Assembly: GCF_035083965.1 (NCBI RefSeq)
Contig: NC_089730.1
Span: 14,243,242-14,307,241 of the forward strand
DNA length: 64,000 nucleotides
Direction: 5' to 3'
DNA from: Branchiostoma lanceolatum
Taxonomy: Eukaryota; Chordata; Leptocardii; Amphioxiformes; Branchiostomatidae
Shown: one piece after another, positions 1-12,631 of the stretch
Numbering within the stretch: the first letter of the stretch is position 1
Layout: the number at the start of each line of letters is the position of its first letter
Translations under genes and position numbers: made by a program
The notes under the pieces: model-generated
Databases searched by the model: none
What the model was told of the DNA's origin: nothing
The model's input: the letters and a program-made list of their open reading frames with translations, nothing else

Positions 1-3000
1 ATCATATTACATGTACTAGATTTTCCCTTGAATGGCAGCTTTTGCCTACACAGCACCATCCACAAGGACCTTCATCATTACACCTATTTATACAATGTAG
101 GCTCTTTTCAAGAGGCGGCACAAGGCTAATGAAGTCAAGGCTTATTTTGGGATCTCGACATCCTGTCATACGTTAAAGACATGCCAGAAATGTCTGGTAT
201 TTCCTTGGGGAGAGCTCGAGGATTGAGTCTGAGTTGCTGGGAGGAGTAGCGAGCACATATATGGTCCTTGTCCTTATATCTGTGTTGAAACTGGTGACTG
301 CACTAGTACAGGACCTGAATATGCATGAAAATAAGACTCACAATGTCTATGATGGTGGCCTACAATATGATGTACCATCCTTGTAAGATTACAGCACTTT
401 CCAGTAGTGATTAAGTCAGAGATATATATTGTATACAGTCCAACTTGAGCGGGCTAGTCCTAATTAGGCTAATCTGATGTATTCAATTCCGTCTATATCA
501 GATAAAGACTCCAGCATGAAGGCTACACAATTTAATTAGGTGGCTTCACATATACCCATATCAAATACACATGTTTCAAATACAGTGTTCAAAGTGAACC
601 TGTTTCAATGCACCTGTTCCAAATACACCTGTTCCAAATACACCTGTTCCAAATGCACCTGTGTCAAATGCATCTGTGTGAAATACACAGCCATGTTTCC
701 AAATACAACTGTTCTAAATGCACCTGTATCAAATACACCTGTTTTAGATACACCTGTACCGATACACTTGTTTTGAATGCACTTGTACCAAATAGTACCA
801 GATACACCTGTTTTAAATACACCTGTCCCAAATATATCTGTACCAAATATACCTATACCTGATAGTAATAAATTAAAGTATATACACATGTGTATCAATC
901 TAAGTTAGTTTGTCAATATACTACATGTAATTGTAATGGTAACACTTGAGCCAAATTTGTCTAAAAATGTTCTTAATCACTTCATATTCAAATTCGACCT
1001 GAATGCTATAACAAAAACCCAACCCCAACCTGTGCTTAATACAGATTGCTTTAATCTCGACCTGTCAAAGTCTAAAGGGGCAGCCGTTTGTCGAAGGCCA
1101 TTTACGAGCTTATCAATCTGCAAACAACTGCAACTGAAAGGCACTGCTTACTCTGTGATTATGGTGTGCGGTTTGTAGCTATTCAAGGGGCAAAGTCCTT
1201 GGGACTGTCCATGAATAGACCTATCTACATCATGACAAAAGGACTGTTTGATGGAAAAAAGAGTAGGTTTAAGTGAAAAGGTTTAGAAGAAGCTCAATTC
1301 AGTTTCATTGTACCAGTGAGAAATTTTTCTAGAAGAAAAATTCCAACCCATTTAAGTCACTGCAACCCTTTTCGGTTACCTTAAAGTCAGGTAAGTGACA
1401 GCAGCCGGGATTTGAACTCACTGAACCTTTAGTCCAGAAGCAAGGCCCGGGACCACAAACACTCTATCAGTGTGTCTATAATACAGTATAGGTCACAGTA
1501 CTTCTCACAGCAAGCCTTTGTTTCTAAAAGGTCAACATTTGTTTTCACCAACCTATGAAAAACTCTCTTGGCATTTGTGAAACAATGACTGCTTTTTGTT
1601 GTGACAAGTGCCTTGGAAATTGTTATTGCAAGTGCCTCTACCAGGGTAACTCTAAAAATAGCCTAACATTGACTTTTTAAATCAGCTGCTGGCTGAGGCC
1701 TTAGTGGTGATCAGAAATTAGAGTTTTTGTTCACTTGAAATTCCTTTCAAATTGGACAACAAAATAATCTAATACTGCACATATATACGCATATGAATAG
1801 TTCACCACAAATCCTAACAAAGTAATGTGTCACCAGCCCAACGAATTTCTATAAAAAAAAATGAAACTTCAACACTTAAATTAACAAAATAGGGGGCGTT
1901 CTTTCAAAAATGAACTATATTTCAAAATCTATATTGTATATAGCCAGCTCTGTAGAAATCACCAAAAGTATTTTAAAATCTCAATCAGGGGTTCCACTGT
2001 GACAGTAAAAATGTGAGGTAGTTTTACCCATAGGTTGGTATGCGCTATTGTTGTTTTTAATGCTCGGGGAACCTAATGCCAAACAATCAGTGAACCAAGA
2101 AGAATGTATTCTATGCACATCACCACCATGTCAGACACTCCCCACCATCAGACACCTGACAACAACATCAACAAACTAACAGACAAGGTTTGAGAGGTGT
2201 TATTAGGTGATACATGGATCTATCTCTGACAGAAATCTATTCTAGGCTTGAGACTCAAATGAACATGTTACATAACAGTCTAACAATGTCTAAAAATCTA
2301 AAAACAAAACAACAACAACAACAAAAGTCCAACAATGTTTGCTCATTTGCCCATGTTAAACACTGGGACAGACTAAAAAGGTGAAACATCCTTGACTTAG
2401 TTTCCCTGGAAAGATACTCTAAGGCAAATTGTTTCTCAACAAGTTCAGACTGAGTATCATTGATACCACTATAATAATCATTATCCCTCATTTCCAACAA
2501 AACCTGTGGCACAGAATTCCCCAATTCACCTAACCTATAATTAAAACATCACCTGGCATAACCTAGATATCCCTTTAAAATGACTGCATTCAGATGTGAC
2601 AAAAGCTTTCTACAAAACAGGTTTCTATTGACCCAGCAGACAGACTCAGGTGCCTTGTGTGTATTTACTCAGTATTGGTAAAGTTAATAGAAACAATTGT
2701 GACCTCTAAATCCTGACATTTCCAACCAGCGACCCATGGTTGCTAAGCGATTATGTTGACATGCTCACATACAGGTAGGATTAGGGTAGGGCTGAAAGTG
2801 GAAAAGACACAGGATTTGGGCGGCACCCAAGCTTATTGAATGGAAGCCTGAACTGTTATTGCATTGTGTATATTGGTGATTACTAAAATAACAATGTGTT
2901 CTTTTTTATCTAAGGTCATAGTAGGCTCAAGGATATTACAAAGTCATCCTTATAGGCTGTATTTTTCTGGTCTAAGAAATCCTAAGTGTATAATTTGGGT

Positions 3001-3347
3001 GATATTTCTACATTCAAACCATCCACATCAGTGCATTTGCCTACTCTTAAACCAGACCACAAAATGTCAATAAGGCGGCTCAGTGTTTGCCCTCTAAAGC
3101 ACTGCACAGATTATATTTAGGTCAGATGTATTTAGGATTAGCATTACTAATGTGATGTTTACATAATAATGATCAAATACGCTGTGTAATAGAAAATTCA
3201 GACTTATCATTATCCATTAAACAAAACTTGACCTCAAAATGTTTGTGTGGTTGCTTCCTCTATTGTGATATTTTAAGACCCTGTGGTGACTGAGTGTGTG
3301 ATATAGTGTTACACCTGTGTATTGTGTGTGTACTAGGCTGTACTCAC
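1..3347. other. Probable NCS1 intron 2, with no further exon seen
   Basis: No frame in this stretch encodes the expected next NCS-1 segment (around the YKGF motif). It is AT-rich, contains a degenerate minisatellite near 560-862 and short CA/AAC runs, and is best read as intron sequence of the minus-strand NCS1 gene. Confidence 0.5.
560..862. repeat. Degenerate 15-bp minisatellite
   Basis: About 20 imperfect copies of a 15-base unit close to CACCTGTTCCAAATA run head to tail. Because the period is a multiple of three, overlapping open frames appear on both strands; these are repeat artefacts, not genes. Confidence 0.85.
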
Positions 3348-4084
3348 CATTGTTGTAGCTCCTTTTCAGTAACTGCAATCAAAACAACAGGGAAAAACTT
3401 GTCAGTGAAACTCATTTTCTCGGAATGAATGAAAGGGGCAAACTGAGGTGGAGAAGAATGTAATACAATTTGCTGTGGGTTTAAAAAAAAATCTATTTAC
3501 GAAGGTAAGACGTTCATTTGTAGACAACCATACTACTCCGTAAATTAATAACAATACAACTGTAATACCTCTCTCCGATATAGATAACTATGAACTTGTG
3601 GCTGTTACGTGATTGATCCAAGACCACTTTACCGAATAACAAGTCATATATCACGTAAGTATGACACTTAAAATGCGCCTAAGGGTTTGACGTTATAGCA
3701 GTCACACACACATTTGGGCGCAGGTGCATCTCTCTATAGCTTTTTGCACTAAAACATTTGGCAATGTTAGATTACATTCCCCCGCTTGATAGCGACAGGA
3801 AAGCGTTCACAAAGTGTCCTTTCATTGGAAAAAGGACAAATTTAATGCCGTTGCAAAAATAAAAGCCGGACGTATATTGAGGAAATTGATTGGAGTTCCC
3901 CTGGAAATAGATGGCATGTGTCGCTTCCATGCGGCATGTCCTGAGCATGCACCTGCTAGTGGCCTAGCATGTAAACACGGAACGGGACGGTCTAACACTT
4001 CAAGGCGTGCGGCTACTCACAGTAGGTTTTCTGCGTCAGTTCCTTGACTAGAGATGGATCGAGCTTGCTGTTCTTCTTGCCCAT
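3348..4084 (-). CDS. NCS1: Neuronal calcium sensor 1 (frequenin), first two coding exons, partial
   Basis: Coding exons are 4084..4021 (21 codons plus 1 base) and 3372..3348 (25 bases); both donors read GTGAGT and the exon 2 acceptor is TTGATTGCAG. The spliced product reads MGKKNSKLDPSLVKELTQKT, then YFTEKELQQW, and breaks off inside the Trp codon. This matches the conserved N-terminus of NCS-1: an N-myristoylation start (Gly2, with Lys3, Lys4 and Ser6) followed by the first helix leading into the degenerate EF-hand 1. The family is an EF-hand Ca2+ sensor that tethers to membranes through its acyl chain and regulates PI4-kinase, receptors and exocytosis. The frame closes exactly across the junction (T + TT = Phe). 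The remaining exons (EF-hands 2-4) are not recognisable in 1-3347 and should lie to the left of the window. Identification is strong despite only about 31 codons. Confidence 0.88.
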
Positions 4085-4500
4085 GCTTCGCTTTTCAACA
4101 CACCGAAGCGGCTTGGGGCAGCCCTCGGTGAGTCTTCCTCCCTCCGCCGTAAACACGGAAAAACCGGGTGATCGCGCTGTGTATCCGCCGCTGCGGGGGC
4201 TGATCCAGCTCTAACTCGGGAAATTTGACAGCACTGCCCGCCTCAGCCCGATCACGACCCGCAACGCTCGCAGTAGTCGCCCACGCCTGCCTCGCCGGGG
4301 GAATACTTCATTTTCCGGACGGTAAACTTGACTCGTGGTGCTTCTCTCTCTCCGCTTCTAGAGACGACAACGTGCGATACCGTACCGATCACTCACCCAG
4401 GTGACGGGCCCGGGGGTCGACCGGTACTGCTCACGACATGGGCTCTGAATCCACTTCTATCCACAACTATACAGACCGATATTCATGAAAGACTAAGTCA
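4085..4500 (-). promoter_or_regulatory. GC-rich 5' flank of the NCS1-like gene
   Basis: The sequence directly upstream of the NCS1 start codon is clearly richer in G+C and CpG than its AT-rich surroundings and has no TATA box at a convincing place. It probably holds the 5' UTR and a CpG-type promoter. The boundary is by eye; the transcription start is unknown. Confidence 0.4.
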
Positions 4501-7500
4501 CACGTTATAGAAAACTACCACTTACAAAACTGAAGAATCTATATAGCATTGGTTGATATACAACACTCGCTATGCTGTACGGTAGTCTAACGGATTGTCC
4601 CCAAAACCCTACTCAGATTCGCGACCGGATAACGCACTCCCAAATACGCGTAGGGAAATGACGCCAATTAGTGCGCCTGAATGACGCGGCCTTTCACGGC
4701 CTTAGCGCCCGCCTTCAAGGATGTTGCTTTTCTTATTAATACTCTAGAGACCACTAGTGGTCGGTTTAAATGTTTTACGCTTTGGTCTCCCGAGATAGAT
4801 TAAATCTTTCAGCGGACGGATCTAAATTGGATTAAGGTGAAGCGCCCCAGGCGAACAGACAGCACTACAGGTGCATGTAGACAACTGCCATGAAAACTGG
4901 AGCTAAAAATCGTGAAAACGTGAAAAAAAACAAGAAAAATCGATTCAATTTATTACCACCTTATCAACAATAGTGGCAAGAACTAAAAGCAAGGCACTGA
5001 TTTAACGAGAAATCGAGCCCAAGCGCGTGTTAAGACTGTGAGACAGGTGCCGCACTGATACGAGCTTTACAAATCAGTTGTCACCCCTTTAGAAGCCATC
5101 AAAACCAGCGGCGCCACAGTAGAAAGAAAGCTAAAGATTAAACCGCCACAAACTACTGCCTCTCGACTTCTAAATGTACATGTGTGGGCTAGCGTGTTTT
5201 TCTTATCCTTTTTTTTTTGGGAATGCGGTTGATCTATGTACACTCGGATGAAGGTTTTGTCCGTGAAATGGGCCCGGGTCTGACTTCTTTCATATTTACA
5301 CGGCCGCAGGTGCCTCAGTTGGTCCAAGCAATCACCAGGTTGGCGTAGGTGTGGTATTGAAGACGTCTTTCCTTTGTCTCGTTTTTCTTTTAAGTTTGAG
5401 TGAAATGCTGGACACACCATGCACATTTCTAAACGTATACCAGAAATCAACATGTGTCATCTGACTTTCGTGAAAATGGTGAAATCGTTTTGCCAATCTT
5501 AAAGTTCGTCCTGTTAGCTATAGATTCCTTGCGGCACTGAGCACATCAATTTTAAAGTCTTGCCACCCTTTTCTGCAGTGTGGATTCATCCGTCTTGCAG
5601 AATGATTTGATAAACTGGCATGTCGCCATGGCGGTAATGTAATACACGGTAAAACGGTAATGGAGAATTGTGTTATTCCATGTATTATAGGATCAAAGAG
5701 CAAGGGTACGTTCGCTTCTTCTCAACATCCTTTTATCTCAACACCATTAGCATTGAACGCGTAGCTACGTAGGTGATGCAGTATATCATTGTCACCGATT
5801 TAAATCTCCAGTTTGTAAGTTTTCCCTTTATAATATAAGTTTTGCTTATTCATGCCTAGACCTAAAAAAAATAAGTCGCGGTCTGTTGTTGTAAAAACCT
5901 GTCCGAGCCAACGCTGGCTGTCAATGACTTTACTTTGTGAAAATAACAGACAGGATCCCACATTCGTAATAGTAGTAGATATCAAGCCAGACACACCCTT
6001 CTTTTCTTCACAAAAGAAGCCACCCACGTGTTTATCAAATCGTTCCTCGATTGAGAGATTTCGTTAGGCTTAACGCAGTGCTATATATGATAGAGAAATT
6101 GCACCCAAATATGATTATACCAGTATGATTTGAGCCATGTATCACGCGTGCACGCAAAATAATTGTTGGGAATGATAAATCTAGCCAGATGGCCGTAAGA
6201 CTCATGGATGCGAAATACCAAACATGGTACAACACCATACGAGATCTGAATCTGCAGTGTCTGGCACGACCGCAAGAGGCACTCGCAATACGGTGTTACC
6301 TTCAGTTTACACATTTTTCTCAATCATCATCATCATCAGTCGACGTGCTTACGCACCGGGGTTATACCACCCCTTACGGGGTGATGTACCCTTTGAAGTT
6401 TCGTTGGCTGATACAAGATGGGGGTGCGCCAGGTCTCCCATATCGGGGTGAATGGTGTAAATCACTCAATAGCGGGGAACAACCTCAAAGGAAATTGATA
6501 GCCAGTATTTTGCTGCATCAAAACTAGTACTTCGTCCAAGAAAAGAGTGGGTACACGTTGGTCAAGTTGTTGACTTAAGTGGGAGAGCTGCAATCTCTTC
6601 CAACGACGACGACAAAATTATGTTTTTGTGCGATATAGACTAAGATTTTGTCACACGTCATAAAAACTCCAACCTGCAAGGACTGAGTTTCATACACATT
6701 TGTATGCCTACACATAGCGACATACGCTTATGTCAGTTTTGCTGGCATCCGTGGAGAGTAGTCAGTAATGATATGCTCACATTTCCAAACGATTCTCGGG
6801 TTGATTTTAACTCCGAGTTTTCAATGACTCCCGGGGCCCGGCCGTGCCCCAAAATAGCCCGGTAGCCACAGTGCGTCAGTGTGTAACACGGGGCCACATA
6901 TAGGTTACGTCCGAAAGTGTAAAGAAACAGCCCGGAAAAAGACCCGACGAGGCTCTTTTTTTTCCAGTTACAAACCTGAGAATCAGCGCACATTATCTAA
7001 AACTTGAAAAGGGTCGACACGACAACACACAAGCCACTCAGAGATTGTGTGAGTTACTGACATACATTGTACCATGTACGATTGTCGAGCAATAAAGTTC
7101 ACTGTATATTGTATCATTGTATTGTATAATGAGCAAAATAGTCAATCCTCAACGCCATTCCTTGTCTCACATTGCGGCTAGAAGCCGGATGATAAGAGAA
7201 GGTTCGCAAACCGGAATTATCCGCCCTACACTGTGACCAAGTGTCAGGAAGACCCGTTTTTGTGTCGTAATAACAACGTGCGTCCGCTAGTGCAATCCTT
7301 TTTCTTATCTAGATTAGAATTTGAGTACATTGACGTTTAGTCACGTGAACGGTTTGGTATTCAACCACTCCCCGTATTTGCTGACATGTTTTACACTACT
7401 CTTCTCTTCTAAAAAATGTGACGATGTCTTTACTGAATACCCATGCACGTTCAAAATGGACTTTAAACGTAATGTTACAGAATCATCAAAAAGGCGACCT

Positions 7501-8064
7501 TCTATACATTTCATTATCTTTAAAGTGACGCTATGATCCAATGTTAATGAAATGTATGGTAAAAATACATCAATAAAGATCACGTTCCGGCTTATTTTGG
7601 GCCGATTGATTTCTTCTAAAGCATCATACCTGTGTCAGCTTATTCTTATTTGCTTAAACTAATTGGTCTATATTAAGGCGTTCCCGTTGGTTTTTGCACC
7701 GGTATCTAAGAGGTACTGCTCCCTTCCGTCCACGCGGATGTCTGTTGTTTTCCTAGCCTTGCAGGACCGATAATAAATACGACGGAAAGAAAACATTACG
7801 CACATACAGGCCATATCTGAGTAGTGCTACGGGTCATATAACGTTGCGTAGATAAGAAGTTCCGAAGTTATAAACTCGGCAAAGAATGATAACGTGTGTT
7901 ACTTATGGCCCCGCGGCCAGTCACCTGTAACTGATAAAACATTACTCTTCGAAACCCTGGGGAACTTGACTTGAAGAGAAACTTCAACCGTGGATGACAC
8001 GTTTTGTTTCTGCTTACAAATATCCTGTACTAGTCTAGTTGGTGTTGTTCTCCATCTACTGTCA

Positions 8065-8350
8065 AGTCTTCAATATCCCGCCGTCTGCTGTCCTTGATAA
8101 TTAAAGCCATGTCCATTAAAAATGACTATAGTAATGCGTTTACATGGCTTGTGTTCTGAGTCAATGCCTGTCGCTCAGTCATCAAGAAACAGACTAGCGA
8201 CTTGTGCCACTTTAGATTTGCTAGAGCCACGTCTTTAATATCTCGTCGTCCGCTATCATCGACAGTTAAAGCAAGCCATGTCTATCAAAAGCGACGATAG
8301 TAACGCGTCTGCTTGGCTTGTGTCCTGACTTAATGTCTGTCGCTCAGTCG
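8065..8350. repeat. Diverged direct duplication, two units
   Basis: Units 8065-8180 and 8231-8350 share an ordered series of words (AATATC-CG-CGTC near the start, TTAAAGC-CATGTC, GGCTTGTGT-CTGA, and CTGTCGCTCAGTC at the end). Identity is roughly 75-80% by eye. Coding potential is absent. Confidence 0.75.
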
Positions 8351-8534
8351 TGAATCACCTCATCGACGACTCTGTGTATCTGGCAAGCGGAAAATTATTC
8401 AATTCTTCAACGAAACTGACAATGACAGTCATTGTTTGGACCGGCGAAAAGTCACAAATCAATTATTGGATTTTTGCTGACTAAGCAACATAAACTCAAG
8501 TCACGAATCTGTATCATGTGTCAATCATGAGAGA

Positions 8535-8569
<35 letters not shown>

Positions 8570-8919
8570 GAATGTTTGTATTAGGCCATGTTGATTTGAT
8601 TATTTGGATGACATCCTCTGGGAATCCTAAACTGATGCGAACGTGCGAACAAAAGAAAAGTTTGCCTTCATTATGAAATCTGAGTAATCAGGAAGGTTGG
8701 ACAAATGACGAAATATAGACGAGTGTAGATTACCGAAAAATAGACTCTTTTATATCCATTTTCCGATATTTTTTGCAATCCATAGCATGCATTTTCTCAT
8801 TTTGCGTCTGCTTCGTACGTACGAAGCTAGGTCAAAAACCTTATTTCTTTTTTTTGAAAATGGACGAAAATTGATGCGCGATGGACACCTATGTAATCAA
8901 ATCAACATGGCCTTACAAG

Positions 8920-9320
8920 AAAAGAAGCAAGCCGAACTAGTTCTTGACCGCATGGCTATCAGCCCAGTCGTTTGACCGTGAGGTTATTCACCCCGTATTA
9001 AGTTTTACGTCTCTTGATTAAGACTATAATATTTGCTTTAATATCATTTTATCTTTTGGAACAGTGTGACAGAGAGAGAGAGACTGTGACACACACACAC
9101 ACACAGACAGAAAGACACACACCCTGACACACACACTGCAGAGAGAGAGAGAAAGAAAAAGAGAGAGAAAGACGATGCTTGTATCATTAGAAAAAAGCAA
9201 GCTGAACTGGCCCTTGACCGCACGGCTATCGGCCCAGTCGTTTGACCGTGGGGTCATTCACCCCGTATTAAGTCTCTTTATTAAGACTATAATATTTGTT
9301 TTCAAATCATTTTATCTTTC
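8920..9320. repeat. Direct duplication upstream of the peptide gene cluster
   Basis: Units 8920-9058 and 9190-9320 both contain CCCAGTCGTTTGACCGTG, CATTCACCCCGTATTAAGT or a close variant, and AGACTATAATATTTG, separated by a GA/CA-rich spacer. The second unit ends about 30 bases before the putative TATA box of the first peptide gene, so it could carry duplicated regulatory sequence. Confidence 0.8.
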
Positions 9321-9349
9321 AGTACCTTATCAATCTCCGCCGTCGATCC

Positions 9350-9356
9350 TATAAAA
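9350..9356 (+). promoter_or_regulatory. TATA box of peptide gene 1
   Basis: TATAAAA lies 93 bases before the start codon of the first cluster gene, a plausible core-promoter distance allowing for a short 5' UTR. Equivalent boxes precede the other five genes. Confidence 0.6.
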
Positions 9357-9442
9357 TCAGCCAGTGATGTACTTGACTACACTAAAGTCGAATACATTCT
9401 GAACACGAGTGGTTCCTTCGATCGACTAAAAAAATCCGGAAG

Positions 9443-10826
9443 ATGAAGACAGCACTGTTTTTCCTGGCATTCATTGCTGTGGCTGCGGTAAGTTTCTCGC
9501 ACTTTCTTGCTAAAGATGTAACGTGATGTCTTCTTGTTAATACGACATATCCACTCTTGTTAAGTCTTGTACCCATTCGTCAAATCATTAGAGATGAGGA
9601 CGGTGGTGGTGGCATTATTCTTTCCTCTCTATCATTTCATGAACCATGGATCAAGCTGAGGACAAGGCGTCACAAAAAAACGGCGGAGGGACCAATTATT
9701 GACCTGATATGCTTTTCGTCGTTGATGCATCGATGCTCTAACAGACAGAAGCTCCTGCCTACTAAGCTCACATGTGTACATTTATCATGCCTGCACAAAC
9801 TCAGTACTAGTATATTATTAGAACAGTGATGGGCGAGAAAGCCCACCCCGACCAATCAAACCACGTGAATCGCATTGAAACTCAGATTCGTATCCGCCAT
9901 GACCCGACAAATCGCTTTCTAACTTGCGTTAACGACTACATCTAACCAAACAAACTCGCCAGTAAGATGGTGGAAGGTGTCAGCTTCCAAAAGATGTTTT
10001 CAGATTGACAATTTTGGCACTTTGGAAGTGATTGAAAGCGACCGCGATTTAACGTTTAGAGAAAAGTAGTAGATACTATTTTTTCTAAACGTTAAATCGC
10101 GGGCGGATTCAATCACTTCCAAAGGACCAAAATTGTCAATCTGAAAACATCTTCGATTCACGTGGTTTGATTGGTCGGGGTGTGTGTGGGAATGCTAGAA
10201 ACCACATTGCCTGCTAAAGTCGTTTGTGAAAACTAGTCATTCAGAAAATTGAATAATAACATTCTAATTCATTCTATGCCACTGGATTACAAGATGAAAA
10301 TAACAGTTTGTTTGTTTGTTTGTCATTAGTCTCAGTGGACTCCATGGAATCCAAACGACCCATGCACCGATGCCGATGACTGCCCCCTGCCGGACGTGTA
10401 CTGCTGCATCTACAACCAAGCTCTAGGCTACAAAAAGGTGAGCTGTGTTTTAATCACATTGGACAGGAATCACAATACATGCCAGTTAAACATAGTTGTA
10501 ATATTGCACCAGGTTACATTCATACCAGTTAAACATAGTGAATATTGCGCTAGATTACATTGATGGAGACACCGCAAATATGGATCGTTATGTATTTAGC
10601 AGACCATCGAAATATTTCTCAATCAAAGAATTTGACTTTTGGCGACGCCTCTCAGCAAAGCCGTACTCATACTTTTGACATTTGCTTGCAGTGCGAGCTC
10701 ACGCCGCTAGAGGGCTGGGCCTGCTGGCCGGAGACGGACTGCCCATGCGCAAACAACGGCCAGGCTCTGACGTGTGTCCCGAAGCCGGGCAGCAGCACGG
10801 GGGGTACCTGTGAAATAACTGGTTAG
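9443..10826 (+). CDS. Secreted colipase/prokineticin-like ten-cysteine protein, cluster gene 1
   Basis: Exons are 9443..9487, 10330..10437 and 10692..10826, giving 95 residues; all junctions are phase 0 and GT-AG. Exon 1 is a signal peptide (MKTALFFLAFIAVAA). Exon 2 carries Cys1-Cys4 as C-x5-C-x6-CC; exon 3 begins on Cys5 and continues C-x9-C-x5-CPC-x7-C-x11-C. This is the spacing of the colipase / prokineticin (AVIT) / Dickkopf-C disulfide fold, and CCIYNQALGYKKC resembles the corresponding colipase segment (CC-x4-ALG-x3-C). The N-terminal AVIT motif of vertebrate prokineticins is absent, so receptor activation of that type should not be assumed. A polyadenylation signal AATAAA lies at 11090-11095. 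Exon 3 was chosen because its acceptor restores the frame directly on the cysteine. Substrate or receptor is unknown. Confidence 0.85.
9842..10184. mobile_element. Fold-back MITE in intron 1 of peptide gene 1
   Basis: Terminal inverted arms at 9842-9872 and 10154-10184 share CGTGAATCG / CGATTCACG and CCGACCAATCAAACCACG. A second nested pair of arms (about 9990-10067 and 10085-10152) contains AGATGTTTTCAGATTGACAA and its reverse complement. No coding capacity. This is a non-autonomous DNA-transposon type hairpin. Confidence 0.8.
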
Positions 10827-12545
10827 AAAACAGAACACGCAGAACCGCCATGTAGAGCCTTCCAGTGTGATTAATGTCATTGTCAAATCGCCTGACTAAA
10901 TATATTTGAACTACAATGTGCCATGGTAAACTCCAACTAAGACGTTACCGAACTTTCCAATCGTCCATACATAACGATATTCAAGGCCACGTGAAAGTTT
11001 TCCCCTTTTCTTCTGTGCCATTAAAACAAAATTATACTTCGATATCACAAGACAAAGTCATTTCATCAACTGGTTTCATCTGACGATCAAATAAAATCAA
11101 TGTGTCATCAACTGTTGAATGTACTGTCTTTTCTTCTTACTTAAACCTTGATGGCTAATTAGCTATGCAAATATTGGATACGGTTACATTAGCTTTCTGG
11201 AGGCCACCACATGCAGAAAGCTATTGTCACTATCTTACAATGTTGGATATATAGTAGATATCACGCAATGATGATTATAGGAAGATGGAAAGAATATACT
11301 ATGTTATGATTAGATATAGATAGATAAGTTTATTTGCATGTTCTTGTCCGAGGGCTAATTGCAACTTGTAAGGGCATTTATAAAAAGTAAACATACAGTA
11401 CAAGATAACAAAAGTGACAAGTGGAACTAGAACAATACCATAGCACGTCCAGGACAAAACATACAAAAACTGGACGTTCTTCCGTACCATGGTCACATAC
11501 CAGGGGGCCCAAAATCAACCTTAACCTTTGTCTTCCCAAAAATCTATCCACATACCATTATCAAATATCATCGTATCATAGGTTCTTGATATGCTGACTA
11601 AAAAATCCGGAAACACACACACACAGACACACATAGACACACACACGCACAAAACTATATATCCATTTCCATGTCGGTAATAAGAACTGCTCCGGATGTT
11701 AGAACATAAAAAGGAAGAGATATGTTTCGTAAATCAGTTGGAGAGATTACAACATCGTGGAGGCGAATTCAACATCTCTCCCGGTATTTAGTTCCAACAA
11801 ACAAACAAACAAACAAACAAACAAACAAACAAACAAACAAACTAACTAACAAACTAACCACCCAACTTAGCGTCTCAAATACGCTTTTAGAAATGTGATC
11901 TTCATACAACTATTACCTCATTCAGAGCCGCCCCGCAGTTTTTCTAATCTTAAAAAAACATATACTTCGGAGTCATGCGTTAGGAGTGGGTGGGCGGATG
12001 TCAGATAGTCACATCTGACACCTTACTGTACATATTTCAGGAGTTTGGAAAATATTTAGAATTGGCATCACACGACTTAACATGGTGGGAAAACAAGTTG
12101 ATAGGTCAATGAATAGATAGCTATGAATGAATGAATGAATGAATGAATGAATGAATGAATGAATGAATGAATGAATGAATGAATGAATGAATGAATGAAT
12201 GAATGAATGAATGAATGAATGAATGAATGAATGAATGAATGAATGAATGAATGAATGAATGAATGAATGAATGAATGAATGAATGAATGAATGAATGAAT
12301 GAATGAATGAATGAATGAATGGATGGATGGATGGATGGATGGATGGATGGATGGATGGATTAGTAGATAGATAAACATATATGACTCACAACAACAGGAA
12401 CCACGCAACACCTGGCGCCACTAAAACCTTGAAAATAGCCTTCAAATGTGACCTTTTAGCCCGTCACGTACGTCAATTCCGCACAGCACGAACAAATCAA
12501 ACATGTGACGTTCTATTCTTGTACCTTGCCCTTCAGCAGTCCCCG
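10827..12545. other. 3' UTR of gene 1 and spacer with simple repeats
   Basis: Contains the gene 1 polyadenylation signal, a dispersed-repeat piece near 11325-11420 with a relative near 23620-23690, an ACAA array (about 11797-11845) and a very long GAAT array (12122 onward). No gene seen. Confidence 0.5.
12122..12361. repeat. Tetranucleotide array (GAAT)n changing to (GGAT)n
   Basis: About 50 near-perfect GAAT units are followed by about 10 GGAT units. On the minus strand this reads as an open frame of repeated Ile-His-Ser, which is an artefact of the repeat. Confidence 0.97.
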
Positions 12546-12552
12546 TATAAAA
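12546..12552 (+). promoter_or_regulatory. TATA box of peptide gene 2
   Basis: TATAAAA lies 86 bases before the start codon of cluster gene 2. Confidence 0.6.
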
Positions 12553-12631
12553 CCAACAGCACCTTGGGAGAGACCTCCACTCTCACCTCGACCCATTGCC
12601 AATCGCTCCGACACTCCAGAAGCTCGGTAAA

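Larger units (their letters stand above)
4501..9342. other. Intergenic, no gene recognised
   Basis: Open frames here (for example 5067-5453 minus) lack splice-supported homology, domain motifs or codon-like character. The stretch holds two local duplications (near 8065-8350 and 8920-9320), a GA microsatellite (about 8530-8570) and mixed CA/GA runs (about 9065-9175). Confidence 0.5.

Noticed and set aside
540-898. Overlapping open frames on both strands rich in Cys/Thr or Gly/Val
   Set aside because: They translate a 15-bp minisatellite whose period keeps all frames open.
5067-5453. 128-codon minus-strand open frame upstream of the peptide cluster
   Set aside because: No domain, no convincing start or splice context; likely chance.
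12121-12411. Minus-strand frame of repeated Ile-His-Ser
   Set aside because: Produced by the GAAT tetranucleotide array.
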